Assembly (NCBI GenBank): GCA_031262165.1
Contig: JAISIF010000081.1
Coordinates: 1-38,851, forward strand
Source of the DNA: Myxococcales bacterium
GTDB taxonomy: Bacteria; Myxococcota; Myxococcia; Myxococcales; UBA5297
DNA length: 38,851 nucleotides
Direction: 5' to 3'
The notes under the pieces are model-generated. The model did not search any database. It saw only the letters and a list, made by a program, of their open reading frames with translations, and was not told the origin of the DNA. A program made the position numbers and the translations under genes. Positions within the stretch are counted from its first letter, which is position 1. Every line of letters begins with the position of its first letter. Below, one piece after another: positions 1-6,884 of this stretch.

Positions 1-221
1 GAAAATTTTATTGCCGACAAAGGCTACGACTCGGACAAAATTATTGCGGCCATTGCAGAAAAGCGCGAAACAGACAAACACCTTTATAATGAGCGACATT
101 TGGTCGAGAATTTCTTCTATAAAATCAAACAATTCCGGCGAGTCGCTACGGGCTACGAAAAAACGCCGTCAATTTTCTGGGGGTTGTCCTCTTCGCCGCC
201 ATCAAAGTCTGGTTCGCATGA
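1..221 (+). pseudogene. IS5-family transposase, C-terminal remnant with frameshift
   Basis: Frame 1 from base 1 reads FIADKGYDSDKIIAAIAEK, then TDKHLYNERHLVENFFYKIK and QFRRVATGYEK. This is the conserved DDE-transposase C-terminus of IS5-family (IS427-like) elements, in which KHLYKERHLVENFF carries the catalytic Glu region. After the A run at 158-163 the family's ending continues in another frame as VNFLGVVLFAAIKVWFA, stopping at 219-221. Adding one A to the run would restore one frame. The stretch between IAEK and the TDKHLY motif is also shorter than usual in the family, so an internal deletion of roughly 20 residues is likely. The 5' part lies outside the window. The right end of the element probably falls between 222 and 282; I could not fix its inverted repeat. 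Confidence 0.8.
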
Positions 222-282
222 TTTTCAAACAGGGGCTAATGAAAATGTCTAATGTTCATACTTTCCCTGTCAAAACGATCAA

Positions 283-1608
283 TCAAAGATTGTCTGAAAT
301 CAATTCGATCGTGAGTATTGACAATCGTCCAAACATTGGACGAGCGACTTTGAGACGAATTGGTTTGTTGAATGGATGGTTTGTTATAATTGTTTTTATT
401 TGGTGTATACTTTCAATGTATTGATCGTTTACTTCTTTGAGGATGTCACCCGCTTCGAGATCGGCGCGGGCTGCGGGTGAGCCACGAGCAATATCAATGA
501 TGGTGAATGTTTCAGCACTTTTGGCTTCCACAGCAAAACCGTAAAGCGGAACGACAAGATAACGCGAAGAGACAATTTTTGGAGCTGAAGGTAGCAGCTG
601 AGTCTGTTGCGGTGGTTGCGTGACTGGTGGAGGCTGCTGCTGTGAGATGGAGGGTTTCTGGATGTATTGTGGGAGAAGGGACAGGGGTAAGCTCACAGGC
701 TTGAGTTGGATGAAACGCACGTCCTGTTGCGGCTTTGAGAACAGTGCACTCCAGACCAGTTCGATCTCCGGTCCCTTTTCTAGGATTTGGAACGATAGGA
801 ATAGCTGCACGCCTGGCGGTAGATCGTTTTCGTGATTGGGCGCCCAGTTGGCGGGCACTTTCTTGAGAAAGAAGCGCTCACCATTCTGCGACAATGCCGA
901 GGCCATCTGCATTGAAACCCATCTAGCCCGCGCGTCGTCCGCATTCACAGGCTCGATGGCAATCGGCAGAGGTTTTGTTTTCGAGCCCAAAAACGGCAGC
1001 AACTGGTCCACTACGGAGGCGATCACTGCCTCTGTCGTGCGAGGGCTGCTCTTTGGGGTGAGGGCAATGGTGAATCCGAAATACTGCGCCGCTCCCATCT
1101 CTCGGATTGTCCGACTTCCCTGGGCTTCACCCTGCGCGTCAGTCCGCTCGAACACCTCACCCTTGATTACCGAGTCAATGTAGCGACTTGGACACTGATC
1201 GGGATGCGCCGAGCAGCATTGCGAGAAGCCCTCCATATCAATCTTAGCCACGAGCTTAGAGACGAATTGAAATTGGAGACGGCGAATCGCGTTGCCATGG
1301 CTCACGACCTCTTCGTCACGGCCTGACATGGTCACAGAGTGATACTTGATGAAGCCAGAGCAGCGCGTCGGGAACGCCATGCTTTCCGAGAGATACTGCA
1401 AAGGAGCGTCGTCCGCGAAGAAGCGCCCCACCAGATAGCCTGCTTCTTCGTCATAGCTGTTTCGCAGATAAATCTTACCCGGCTGAACGAGGGACGTGAC
1501 AGACGCTGGAGGGGCGGATTTTGCGCCGATCGAAATTTCCGGAATGATTAATGCGAGAAAGAAAACGAATGTGGCCCAAGAGAGAGAACGGCACTGGAGG
1601 ATAAACAT
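283..1608 (-). CDS. Secreted or periplasmic protein with C-terminal PDZ domain
   Basis: A 441-residue protein of unknown function. The N-terminus (LSWATFVFFLALIIPEISIGA) is a signal peptide or membrane anchor. Residues about 30-320 match no family I recognise and include a Cys-rich spot (SQCCSAHPDQCPS). A Pro/Gln-rich linker follows near 320-345. The last about 85 residues look like a PDZ domain: a GFAVE carboxylate-binding-type loop, then GSPAARADLEAGDILKEVN and a closing IRLKVAR strand. PDZ domains of this kind bind C-terminal peptides, as in periplasmic proteases or type II secretion GspC. No protease domain is visible here. The ATG at 1608 has AAAGG about 9 bases upstream. It lies downstream of, and codirectional with, the CsgG-like lipoprotein gene, about 195 bases away, in the same AT-richer segment. 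Confidence 0.75.
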   Translation of the reverse strand: MFILQCRSLSWATFVFFLALIIPEISIGAKSAPPASVTSLVQPGKIYLRNSYDEEAGYLVGRFFADDAPLQYLSESMAFPTRCSGFIKYHSVTMSGRDEEVVSHGNAIRRLQFQFVSKLVAKIDMEGFSQCCSAHPDQCPSRYIDSVIKGEVFERTDAQGEAQGSRTIREMGAAQYFGFTIALTPKSSPRTTEAVIASVVDQLLPFLGSKTKPLPIAIEPVNADDARARWVSMQMASALSQNGERFFLKKVPANWAPNHENDLPPGVQLFLSFQILEKGPEIELVWSALFSKPQQDVRFIQLKPVSLPLSLLPQYIQKPSISQQQPPPVTQPPQQTQLLPSAPKIVSSRYLVVPLYGFAVEAKSAETFTIIDIARGSPAARADLEAGDILKEVNDQYIESIHQIKTIITNHPFNKPIRLKVARPMFGRLSILTIELISDNL

Positions 1609-1802
1609 CCGGCAGAGACCTTTCTGAAATAAATTGTGTGGAGCAGCAAATCAGCCAAATTCTAGATAGCGCCCATCGAGTTTTACAGCGAATGGGATGA
1701 TCGCCCCAAGAATTCTATTTCGACATCAGAATCGCCGGATGGCATTTCATCGCCCGGAGATTATTTGATCGAATCAATTATATTTCATTCACTCTACGCG
1801 CA

Positions 1803-2867
1803 CTACTTCAGTTGGAAGTTACTGGTCTGCATCAACGTCTCCCCGTTGTAGAGTCGGACTTTGTAGTTGCCTGGGCCTCCGCCCTTTGTCGCGATCTCTC
1901 CGATCGAGAAGTAGTAGATGTTTGAACTATAGTCGTTCGCCAGCCAAATGAATTCCTTGACTGCCAGACTTTGGTCATCTCGAATAATATCGAGCCTGAA
2001 AGTATTGTTTTCGGCCACGCTCGGCAGCTCGACGACGACAGCCATCTTGTCGTCGCCTACGCTGAAAACCTTCGCGGGTTCATGCGTGTCACCTGTGGCT
2101 GTCTTCAGAGAAAGCTCTGCCTCAGTGATCTTCGCTGAGGTGAATGAGATCTCGGTCAGCAGTTGGCGTGAGATATCCTTCATGATTTTCGACAAAATGG
2201 GATTGCTTTTGTCGAACTTGAATTTTTTCATGGTCGAAGCCACGCTAGAAAATGGACCTATTTTTGTATTTAATACTCCCGTGCCGCTTACAGTGATGGT
2301 GTGCAATACGCGCCCATCTCGGACATCAATGAGACGAAGCCTGGCCTCCGCTGTCATCGTGTGTTTGATGCTAACGGGCCTACTGCCACCACCACTGGTA
2401 GAGCAGTTCATCCCGCCCAAGAAACCCTCGGTACATTCCGTTTTGGTGGGATCCGTTCGGTAGACGACATCACTATCTAGATTGTAGTCGGTGAAGCTAC
2501 CAACAAGCACAGCATCCACTTGGCCGAGCGAGCGTTCCTGCAGCACGAGTGTCTCGTCATCTCCTGGAGTTTTCATGCGCTGAACGACTTGATAGCTTCC
2601 GTTTTTCGAGAGGGCCTCTGTCAGTTTCTCGGAGAGGACAGCCCCTGCGCCGACGATATCCGTGGCGTTTTCCATGGGGGCCACTGCTATAGATTTGAGA
2701 TTCAGCTCTGGAGTCCAGAAACTAGGATAACGGGAAATAAGCGTACCTCCGGCACAGCCAGAGAGTAGAAAGAGAATGGAAATAATAATAAATATCGATT
2801 TATTGTCGATTGATTTATCTGAGGAGAAGAAAAAAAGGGGGGGGGGGGGGAGCTTATTTGTATTCAT
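1803..2867 (-). CDS. CsgG/LpoB-like outer-membrane lipoprotein with C tract near its start
   Basis: A 354-residue lipoprotein. The hydrophobic stretch IFIIISILFLLSGC ends in a lipobox with Cys38 as the lipidation site. Residues about 55-250 follow the CsgG/LpoB pattern: SIAVAPMENATD near the N-terminus, then VDAVLVGSFTDYN, then ARLRLIDVRDGRVLHT. Such proteins sit in the outer membrane as curli-type pores or as activators of envelope enzymes. The C-terminal about 100 residues look like an extra beta-sandwich domain (GGPGNYKVRLYNGET). The ATG at 2867 has AAGGA 9 bases upstream, so codons 6-11, which lie in a 14-C run, are translated. No ATG, GTG or TTG in frame follows the run before the signal peptide, so a length change would switch the gene off. 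The exact client is unknown. Confidence 0.75.
   Translation of the reverse strand: MNTNKLPPPPLFFFSSDKSIDNKSIFIIISILFLLSGCAGGTLISRYPSFWTPELNLKSIAVAPMENATDIVGAGAVLSEKLTEALSKNGSYQVVQRMKTPGDDETLVLQERSLGQVDAVLVGSFTDYNLDSDVVYRTDPTKTECTEGFLGGMNCSTSGGGSRPVSIKHTMTAEARLRLIDVRDGRVLHTITVSGTGVLNTKIGPFSSVASTMKKFKFDKSNPILSKIMKDISRQLLTEISFTSAKITEAELSLKTATGDTHEPAKVFSVGDDKMAVVVELPSVAENNTFRLDIIRDDQSLAVKEFIWLANDYSSNIYYFSIGEIATKGGGPGNYKVRLYNGETLMQTSNFQLK
2837..2850. repeat. Mononucleotide tract G14 (C14 in the coding strand of the lipoprotein gene)
   Basis: Fourteen consecutive G on the plus strand, followed on its left by A7. It lies 18-31 bases inside the 1803-2867 coding region. Tracts of this length slip readily in replication and are the usual mechanism of phase-variable surface proteins. 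Sequencing error in the run is also possible. Confidence 0.9.
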
Positions 2868-2976
2868 TCTTATTCTTCCTTTACAAACAATAAAACACCT
2901 AAGACAAAAACGTGCATCCTTCTATTTGTATCTTGTCAAAAGTCAAGCGTGGATTTGGAAGAAAAGTCAGGATCAT

Positions 2977-3141
2977 TTTAGTGCTTATTTGATAATTCAG
3001 ACCGAGCTCACGCGACGGACGGGGAAGGTCAGGCAAGGCGCGAGGAGGGAGCTTGTCGAGACAAGTGACCGACGAAGCAACGCAGCATGGGCTTTCACGG
3101 ACAAATGGGGCGACAGGATAATTGAGGGATAAATCCTCAGG
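2977..3141 (+). repeat. Dispersed about 160-bp structured repeat, copy A
   Basis: Homologous to 35990-36145 in the same orientation. Shared blocks include AGGCGCGAGG, GGGAGCTT, TTTCACGGAC, GGGGCGACAGGAT and ATTGAGGGATAAATCCT. The right end (3125-3137, AGGGATAAATCCT) is the inverse of the left end of copy B; the left end of copy A is more decayed. A central hairpin pairs CTTGTC (3052-3057) with GACAAG (3060-3065). Similarity is at nucleotide level in an intergenic place, so the short reading frames across it are not treated as genes. It sits in the gap between the divergent lipoprotein and histidine kinase genes; the rest of that gap (2868-2976 and 3142-3215) shows nothing else I recognise. 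Confidence 0.7.
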
Positions 3142-3218
3142 TAAATCCTCGGCTTTGCCAGGGGAGAGAAAGTGAAGTGGATGTCGAGCAGGGCCAATCC
3201 TTCCTTTGATCTGCCCGC

Positions 3219-3246
3219 GGCGCCTCTGTAGAAGGCGCGCCTTTTT
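3219..3246 (+). terminator. Possible hairpin with T5 upstream of the histidine kinase
   Basis: GGCGCCT (3219-3225) can pair with AGGCGCGCC (3233-3241) with one bulge, and TTTTT follows at 3242-3246. No plus-strand gene ends just before it, so it may be a chance hairpin or a leader element of the kinase gene. Confidence 0.3.
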
Positions 3247-3315
3247 CATGGGCGTTCGCTCTGCGCTTTACCCGAGGTGGCGGCGCGATCCCGTTGGCCT
3301 GGGAGGCCTCTTTTC

Positions 3316-4173
3316 TTGAGTGAAATCGACTTTCTCCTCGATCTCTTCGAGCTGACCGAAGGATCCGCCCCGGCGGTGAGCACCTCTTCGGCGGCGCCGA
3401 AGGCCACCTCAATGGAAGAAGCCTCTCCCGAGACGTCAGCGAACCATCTCCACGCGCGGGTGGTCCAGACCGCCAAGCTCGCCGAGATCGGGCTGAACTT
3501 CGCCGCGATGATCCACGAGCTCAGGCAGCCCATGACTGGCATCTATGGCTTTGCCCAGCTCCTCGCCGAAAAGCCGGGAGATCCGCACGCCGCCGAGTGG
3601 GCCGAGGAGATCGTGCAGCAGTCGGTGCGGATGCAGCAAAAGATCGAGCAGCTGCGCCGCTTCTCGCGGATCGAGACATTCTCTGATTTCGACTGGATCG
3701 ACCCGCGAGCCGCGCTCGACGAGGCGCTCCGCCTGCTCCCTCCGACGCACGCGCGGCTCAGGCTCACCCTGGACTTGCCGCCCGAGCTGCCCCTTGTCCA
3801 CGCCGACCACCACGCGCTCGTCCAGATCTTCTGGAACCTCCTGACGAACGCGCGCGACGCCATGACGAGCGCTGGCGATCCGTTCGACGGTGTGCCGCAT
3901 CCCTGCGGTGACATCCGCGTCGAAACCGTGCGCGACAGCGCCTCGGGCCTCGTCTTCCGCGTCCTCGATCAGGGCAGGGGCATCCCGGACAAGGTCAGGG
4001 AACAGCTCTTCTCCCCCTTCGTCTCGAGCAAGGGCGCGCGCGGGACGGGCCTCGGCCTCTACATCTGCCGCAGCCTGGCCACTGCGCTCGGCGCCACGCT
4101 CACTTTGGCCACGCCACACGCGCCCTTCATCACCGCGTTCGAGCTGCGCTTCACGTCGATCCGAGAGCGTTAG
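3316..4173 (+). CDS. Soluble sensor histidine kinase (HisKA + HATPase_c)
   Basis: A 285-residue two-component kinase without membrane segments, resembling NtrB-type enzymes. The dimerisation/phosphoacceptor helix holds His67 in AAMIHELRQPM. The ATP-binding domain shows the N box (FWNLLTNARDAM, about 172-183), G1 (DQGRGIP, 218-224), F box (LFSPFVSSK) and G2 (GTGLGLYI, 243-250). The first about 50 residues carry no sensor domain I recognise. I chose the TTG at 3316 because GGGAGG at 3301-3306 precedes it by 9 bases; an in-frame GTG at 3277 has no such site. No response regulator is adjacent, so it is an orphan here. It converges on treZ, and the two stop codons overlap (4170-4173). Confidence 0.9.
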   Translation: MSEIDFLLDLFELTEGSAPAVSTSSAAPKATSMEEASPETSANHLHARVVQTAKLAEIGLNFAAMIHELRQPMTGIYGFAQLLAEKPGDPHAAEWAEEIVQQSVRMQQKIEQLRRFSRIETFSDFDWIDPRAALDEALRLLPPTHARLRLTLDLPPELPLVHADHHALVQIFWNLLTNARDAMTSAGDPFDGVPHPCGDIRVETVRDSASGLVFRVLDQGRGIPDKVREQLFSPFVSSKGARGTGLGLYICRSLATALGATLTLATPHAPFITAFELRFTSIRER

Positions 4174-6113
4174 AATCCGCCCGCCAACTCCAAGAAGATC
4201 GCCTGGTATCGCTGAAGGCAGAGAGACGAGCGAACCGCTCGGGATGTTCCGTGGCTGTCGATGCGCACGTGCCAGTCGCCCTCGCCCAGATCGACCTGGG
4301 TCGGCCCATCGGCAAAGTTGAGCAGGAGCTTCGTCCATCGGCGCTCACCGCCGTCGACGTTGACCCCGATCTCGCGTGTGACGACGAGCGCGCCGTCCAC
4401 CTGTTCGACCTGCGTGGACTCGACGGGCGACGACGCGAAGCCCACGAACGAGCGGCGCAGGGAGAGGAGCGCGCGATACCAGTCCCAGAGCGTTTGACCG
4501 GCGCCGAGGAAGCGCTCTTCTGGATGGAGCTTCGAGCGCTCGAACGTGGCCAGGTCCTGGGGATCGGGGATGTCGCCCTGCCACTCGAAGCGGCTGAACT
4601 CGCGGCGGCGGCCCTCTGTCACGGCGCGACCGAGCTCAGGGTCGGGGAAGCCCGTGAAATAGAGGAAGGGCGCTGACTCGCCGTATTCCTCGCCCATGAA
4701 CAAGAGCGGCACGAACGGCGAGAGCAGCACGGCGGCCGAGGCCAGCTGGAGTGCTTCAGTGCCAACGAGGGCTGGGAGGCGTTCGCCGCGCGCTCGATTG
4801 CCCACCTGGTCGTGGTTCTGACTTGCGACGACGAACTGGCACGTCTCGAGTCCGTCGGTCGGATCGCCGTAGTTGGCCTGGCGCAGGCGCGAGAACTGGC
4901 CCGTGAAGGTCTGTCCGTCGCGGAAGGCACGGGCGAGGTCGTCGAGGGTGCCGTAGTCCTCGTAATAGCCACCGCGCTCGCCGGTCAGGAGCGCGTGGAG
5001 CGCGTGGTGGAAGTCGTCGCTCCACTGCGCATCGAGGCCAAAGCCGCCCTGGTCGATGGGTCGCACGAGGCGTGCGCTGTTCAAGTTGCTCTCGGCGATG
5101 AGGAGCGGTCGGCGGCCGAGGGGCCAGGCGTGCGCGGGCAGCGCTGCCATCGTCTCGGCGAGCTCCTGAAGGATGTGCTTGTCCGAGGGGTCGATGATGG
5201 CGTGCACCGCGTCGAGGCGCAGGCCGTCGAGGTGGAACGTGCGCAGCCAGAAGAGCGCGCTGTCGAGCACGAGGTCGCGAACGGGACGGGCCGTGAAGTC
5301 GAGTGCCTCGCCCCAGGGCGTGGTCGCGCCGTCCGTGAAGTAGGGCGCGAAGGTGCGCAGGTAACAGCCGGATGGGCCGAAGTGGTTGTAGACGGCGTCG
5401 AGGAAGACGCTGAGGCCGAGCGCGTGCGCCGCGTCCACGAAACGGGCGAGCGCCCACGGTCCGCCATAGGCGCGGTGGACCGCGAAGGGCTGCACGCCGT
5501 CGTAGCCCCAGCCGCGCTCGCCATCGAAGGCGCACAGCGGCATCAGCTCGATGGCGGTGATGCCCAGCTCCACGAGGCGCGGCAGCTCGGCGATGGCCGC
5601 GTCGAGCGTGCCTGCCTGGGTGAAGGTGCCGACGTGCAGCTCGTAGAAGATGAGATCGAGCGGCGCGTGGTCACCTGTCGCGATGGCTGCCGAACTTGAT
5701 TCCGATTCCGAGCTCGAGGCCGCTCTCGATGGCGCTCCCGCTCTCATGTCGGATTCGGTTCCGGATCCCGCTCTCGATTCCGTTGCGTCGTGTCGAAACT
5801 CGAAATCGAGATGGGGCGCGACGAGCATCGAGCGCTCGTGGACCGAGCCCGGCTGAAAGCGCGAGACCGGATCGGGCAAGAGCCGCCCGTCAGGCAGGCG
5901 GTAGCCATAGAGCGCGCCGGACGAGAGCCGATCGAGGTGTGTCGAAAAGAAGCCGCCCGCGTCCCGCGTCATCGCGATCGTCGCGTGACCTTCGATGTCG
6001 AGCGCGAGTCGATCGAGATGTGGCGCCCACACGCGGAACGTGGCGCCATCGCCATCGAGAAAGGCGCCTTGGGCAGGGCTGCGCAAATCTGGCGAGTTCA
6101 TCGATGTGTTCAT
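4170..6113 (-). CDS. treZ: Malto-oligosyltrehalose trehalohydrolase
   Basis: TreZ (GH13 family) releases trehalose from maltooligosyl-trehalose in the TreY-TreZ route from glycogen or maltodextrin. An N-terminal beta-sandwich (about 1-105: GAFLDGDGATFRVWAPHLD) precedes the alpha-amylase barrel. Visible catalytic elements are GLRLDAVHAI (Asp301, nucleophile), LLIAESNLN (Glu341, acid/base) and SQNHDQVGNR (transition-state Asp). The 647 residues exceed the usual roughly 560-610, partly because of a Ser/Glu/Arg-rich insert at about 109-148. The start is set at ATG 6113 (MNTSMNSPDLRS); codons upstream do not look conserved and no strong ribosome site marks either ATG 6113 or ATG 6101. treY is not in the window, so its partner must be elsewhere. 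Confidence 0.93.
   Translation of the reverse strand: MNTSMNSPDLRSPAQGAFLDGDGATFRVWAPHLDRLALDIEGHATIAMTRDAGGFFSTHLDRLSSGALYGYRLPDGRLLPDPVSRFQPGSVHERSMLVAPHLDFEFRHDATESRAGSGTESDMRAGAPSRAASSSESESSSAAIATGDHAPLDLIFYELHVGTFTQAGTLDAAIAELPRLVELGITAIELMPLCAFDGERGWGYDGVQPFAVHRAYGGPWALARFVDAAHALGLSVFLDAVYNHFGPSGCYLRTFAPYFTDGATTPWGEALDFTARPVRDLVLDSALFWLRTFHLDGLRLDAVHAIIDPSDKHILQELAETMAALPAHAWPLGRRPLLIAESNLNSARLVRPIDQGGFGLDAQWSDDFHHALHALLTGERGGYYEDYGTLDDLARAFRDGQTFTGQFSRLRQANYGDPTDGLETCQFVVASQNHDQVGNRARGERLPALVGTEALQLASAAVLLSPFVPLLFMGEEYGESAPFLYFTGFPDPELGRAVTEGRRREFSRFEWQGDIPDPQDLATFERSKLHPEERFLGAGQTLWDWYRALLSLRRSFVGFASSPVESTQVEQVDGALVVTREIGVNVDGGERRWTKLLLNFADGPTQVDLGEGDWHVRIDSHGTSRAVRSSLCLQRYQAIFLELAGGF
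5670..5789 (-). repeat. Low-complexity insert in treZ built from short degenerate repeats
   Basis: This stretch encodes the linker between the TreZ N-terminal domain and barrel. In the coding strand, GAGAGCGG recurs three times, and GGAATC/CGAATC-type hexamers recur around it. The product reads TESRAGSGTESDMRAG followed by SSSESESS. Its phrasing resembles the 10-bp array at 35549-35618. Confidence 0.6.
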
Positions 6114-6348
6114 GGCGCCGGAGGGTGTGCAGTCGAGGGGGCAGCGACAAGTCGAGCCGCCCGGAATGTCAGAGAAGAAAACCTCTCTCTTCGAGGGTGG
6201 TGGCGTGGCGCGCCGCAGGCCGATCGAATCAGGCAGTTCGTCCACAATCAGATCGAATTGGGCTGGAATAGCTGACCGCGAATGTGGTTGAGGCGCGCCG
6301 TCTCCGTGAACCGAAGCCGCGCCTGACCGCCACGCGATCGAGTGACCC

Positions 6349-6759
6349 ATGAGCGATGAACGACAGAGGATGATTGGCAGCGCGCGTCGGGGCGCCCACG
6401 GGCGCCTCCAGCGTTTCGCCCTCGTCGCGCTGTCCTGCTTCATCGTTGGCCTCGGCGCCGCGAGCTCGATGCCGAGCGCCGTCTTGGTGTCGAAGGACGT
6501 CGCTCACCAGGATCAGGTTCAACGCCAGCTCAGCCACGCGGACGGTTCGCCTTGCCCTGATTCAGAACAGAGCGGACATCCGTGTGGTGAGGCATGCGCC
6601 TGTATCTGCTGCCCAGGACACGCGGTCAGCCCGGTGTTCTTCGATCCGAGATCGGTCGAGCTCGGCCCATCGCCCTCCGATGCGTTGGAGCTCCCGTTCA
6701 TCGACGACCTGCACCCCAAGGACGTCCGCACCCGCGTCTTTCACCCTCCGCGCGCCTGA
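6349..6759 (+). CDS. Small Cys/His-rich exported protein leading the efflux operon
   Basis: A 136-residue protein with one N-terminal hydrophobic segment (FALVALSCFIVGLGAASS, about 23-40), suggesting a signal peptide or anchor. Residues 69-91 are dense in potential metal ligands: Cys69, His77, Cys79, Cys83, Cys85, Cys87, Cys88 and His91 (HPCGEACACICCPGH). The C-terminus ends in VFHPPRA. It lies 125 bases upstream of czcC and codirectional with the CzcCBA genes. The motif and position suggest a periplasmic metal-binding or metal-sensing accessory, but no tested function is known to me. The ATG at 6349 has only a weak ribosome site. It is divergent from treZ across 6114-6348, where I see no clear promoter. 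Confidence 0.7.
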   Translation: MSDERQRMIGSARRGAHGRLQRFALVALSCFIVGLGAASSMPSAVLVSKDVAHQDQVQRQLSHADGSPCPDSEQSGHPCGEACACICCPGHAVSPVFFDPRSVELGPSPSDALELPFIDDLHPKDVRTRVFHPPRA

Positions 6760-6884
6760 GTCCCAAAGACTCCCCCGCCGCGTGGCCCGCGCGTCTCCAG
6801 CCTTGGCTGTGACGGACCGCTGGCGCGTGGCCTTGGCGCAACCAGGACGCCGAGCTTCGGCGCCCTTGGCAAAGCAGGTGATCG

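Noticed and set aside
158-163. Programmed frameshift in the transposase at A6
   Set aside because: The site is near the C-terminus, the IS5 core lies upstream, and a likely internal deletion suggests decay rather than regulated slippage.
2899-3249. Similar short translated frames in both copies of the 160-bp repeat (for example LSLNYPVAPFVRE and LSLNHPVAPLVRE)
   Set aside because: The similarity holds in more than one frame and follows DNA structure (hairpin and inverted ends), so it reflects nucleotide homology rather than a protein family.
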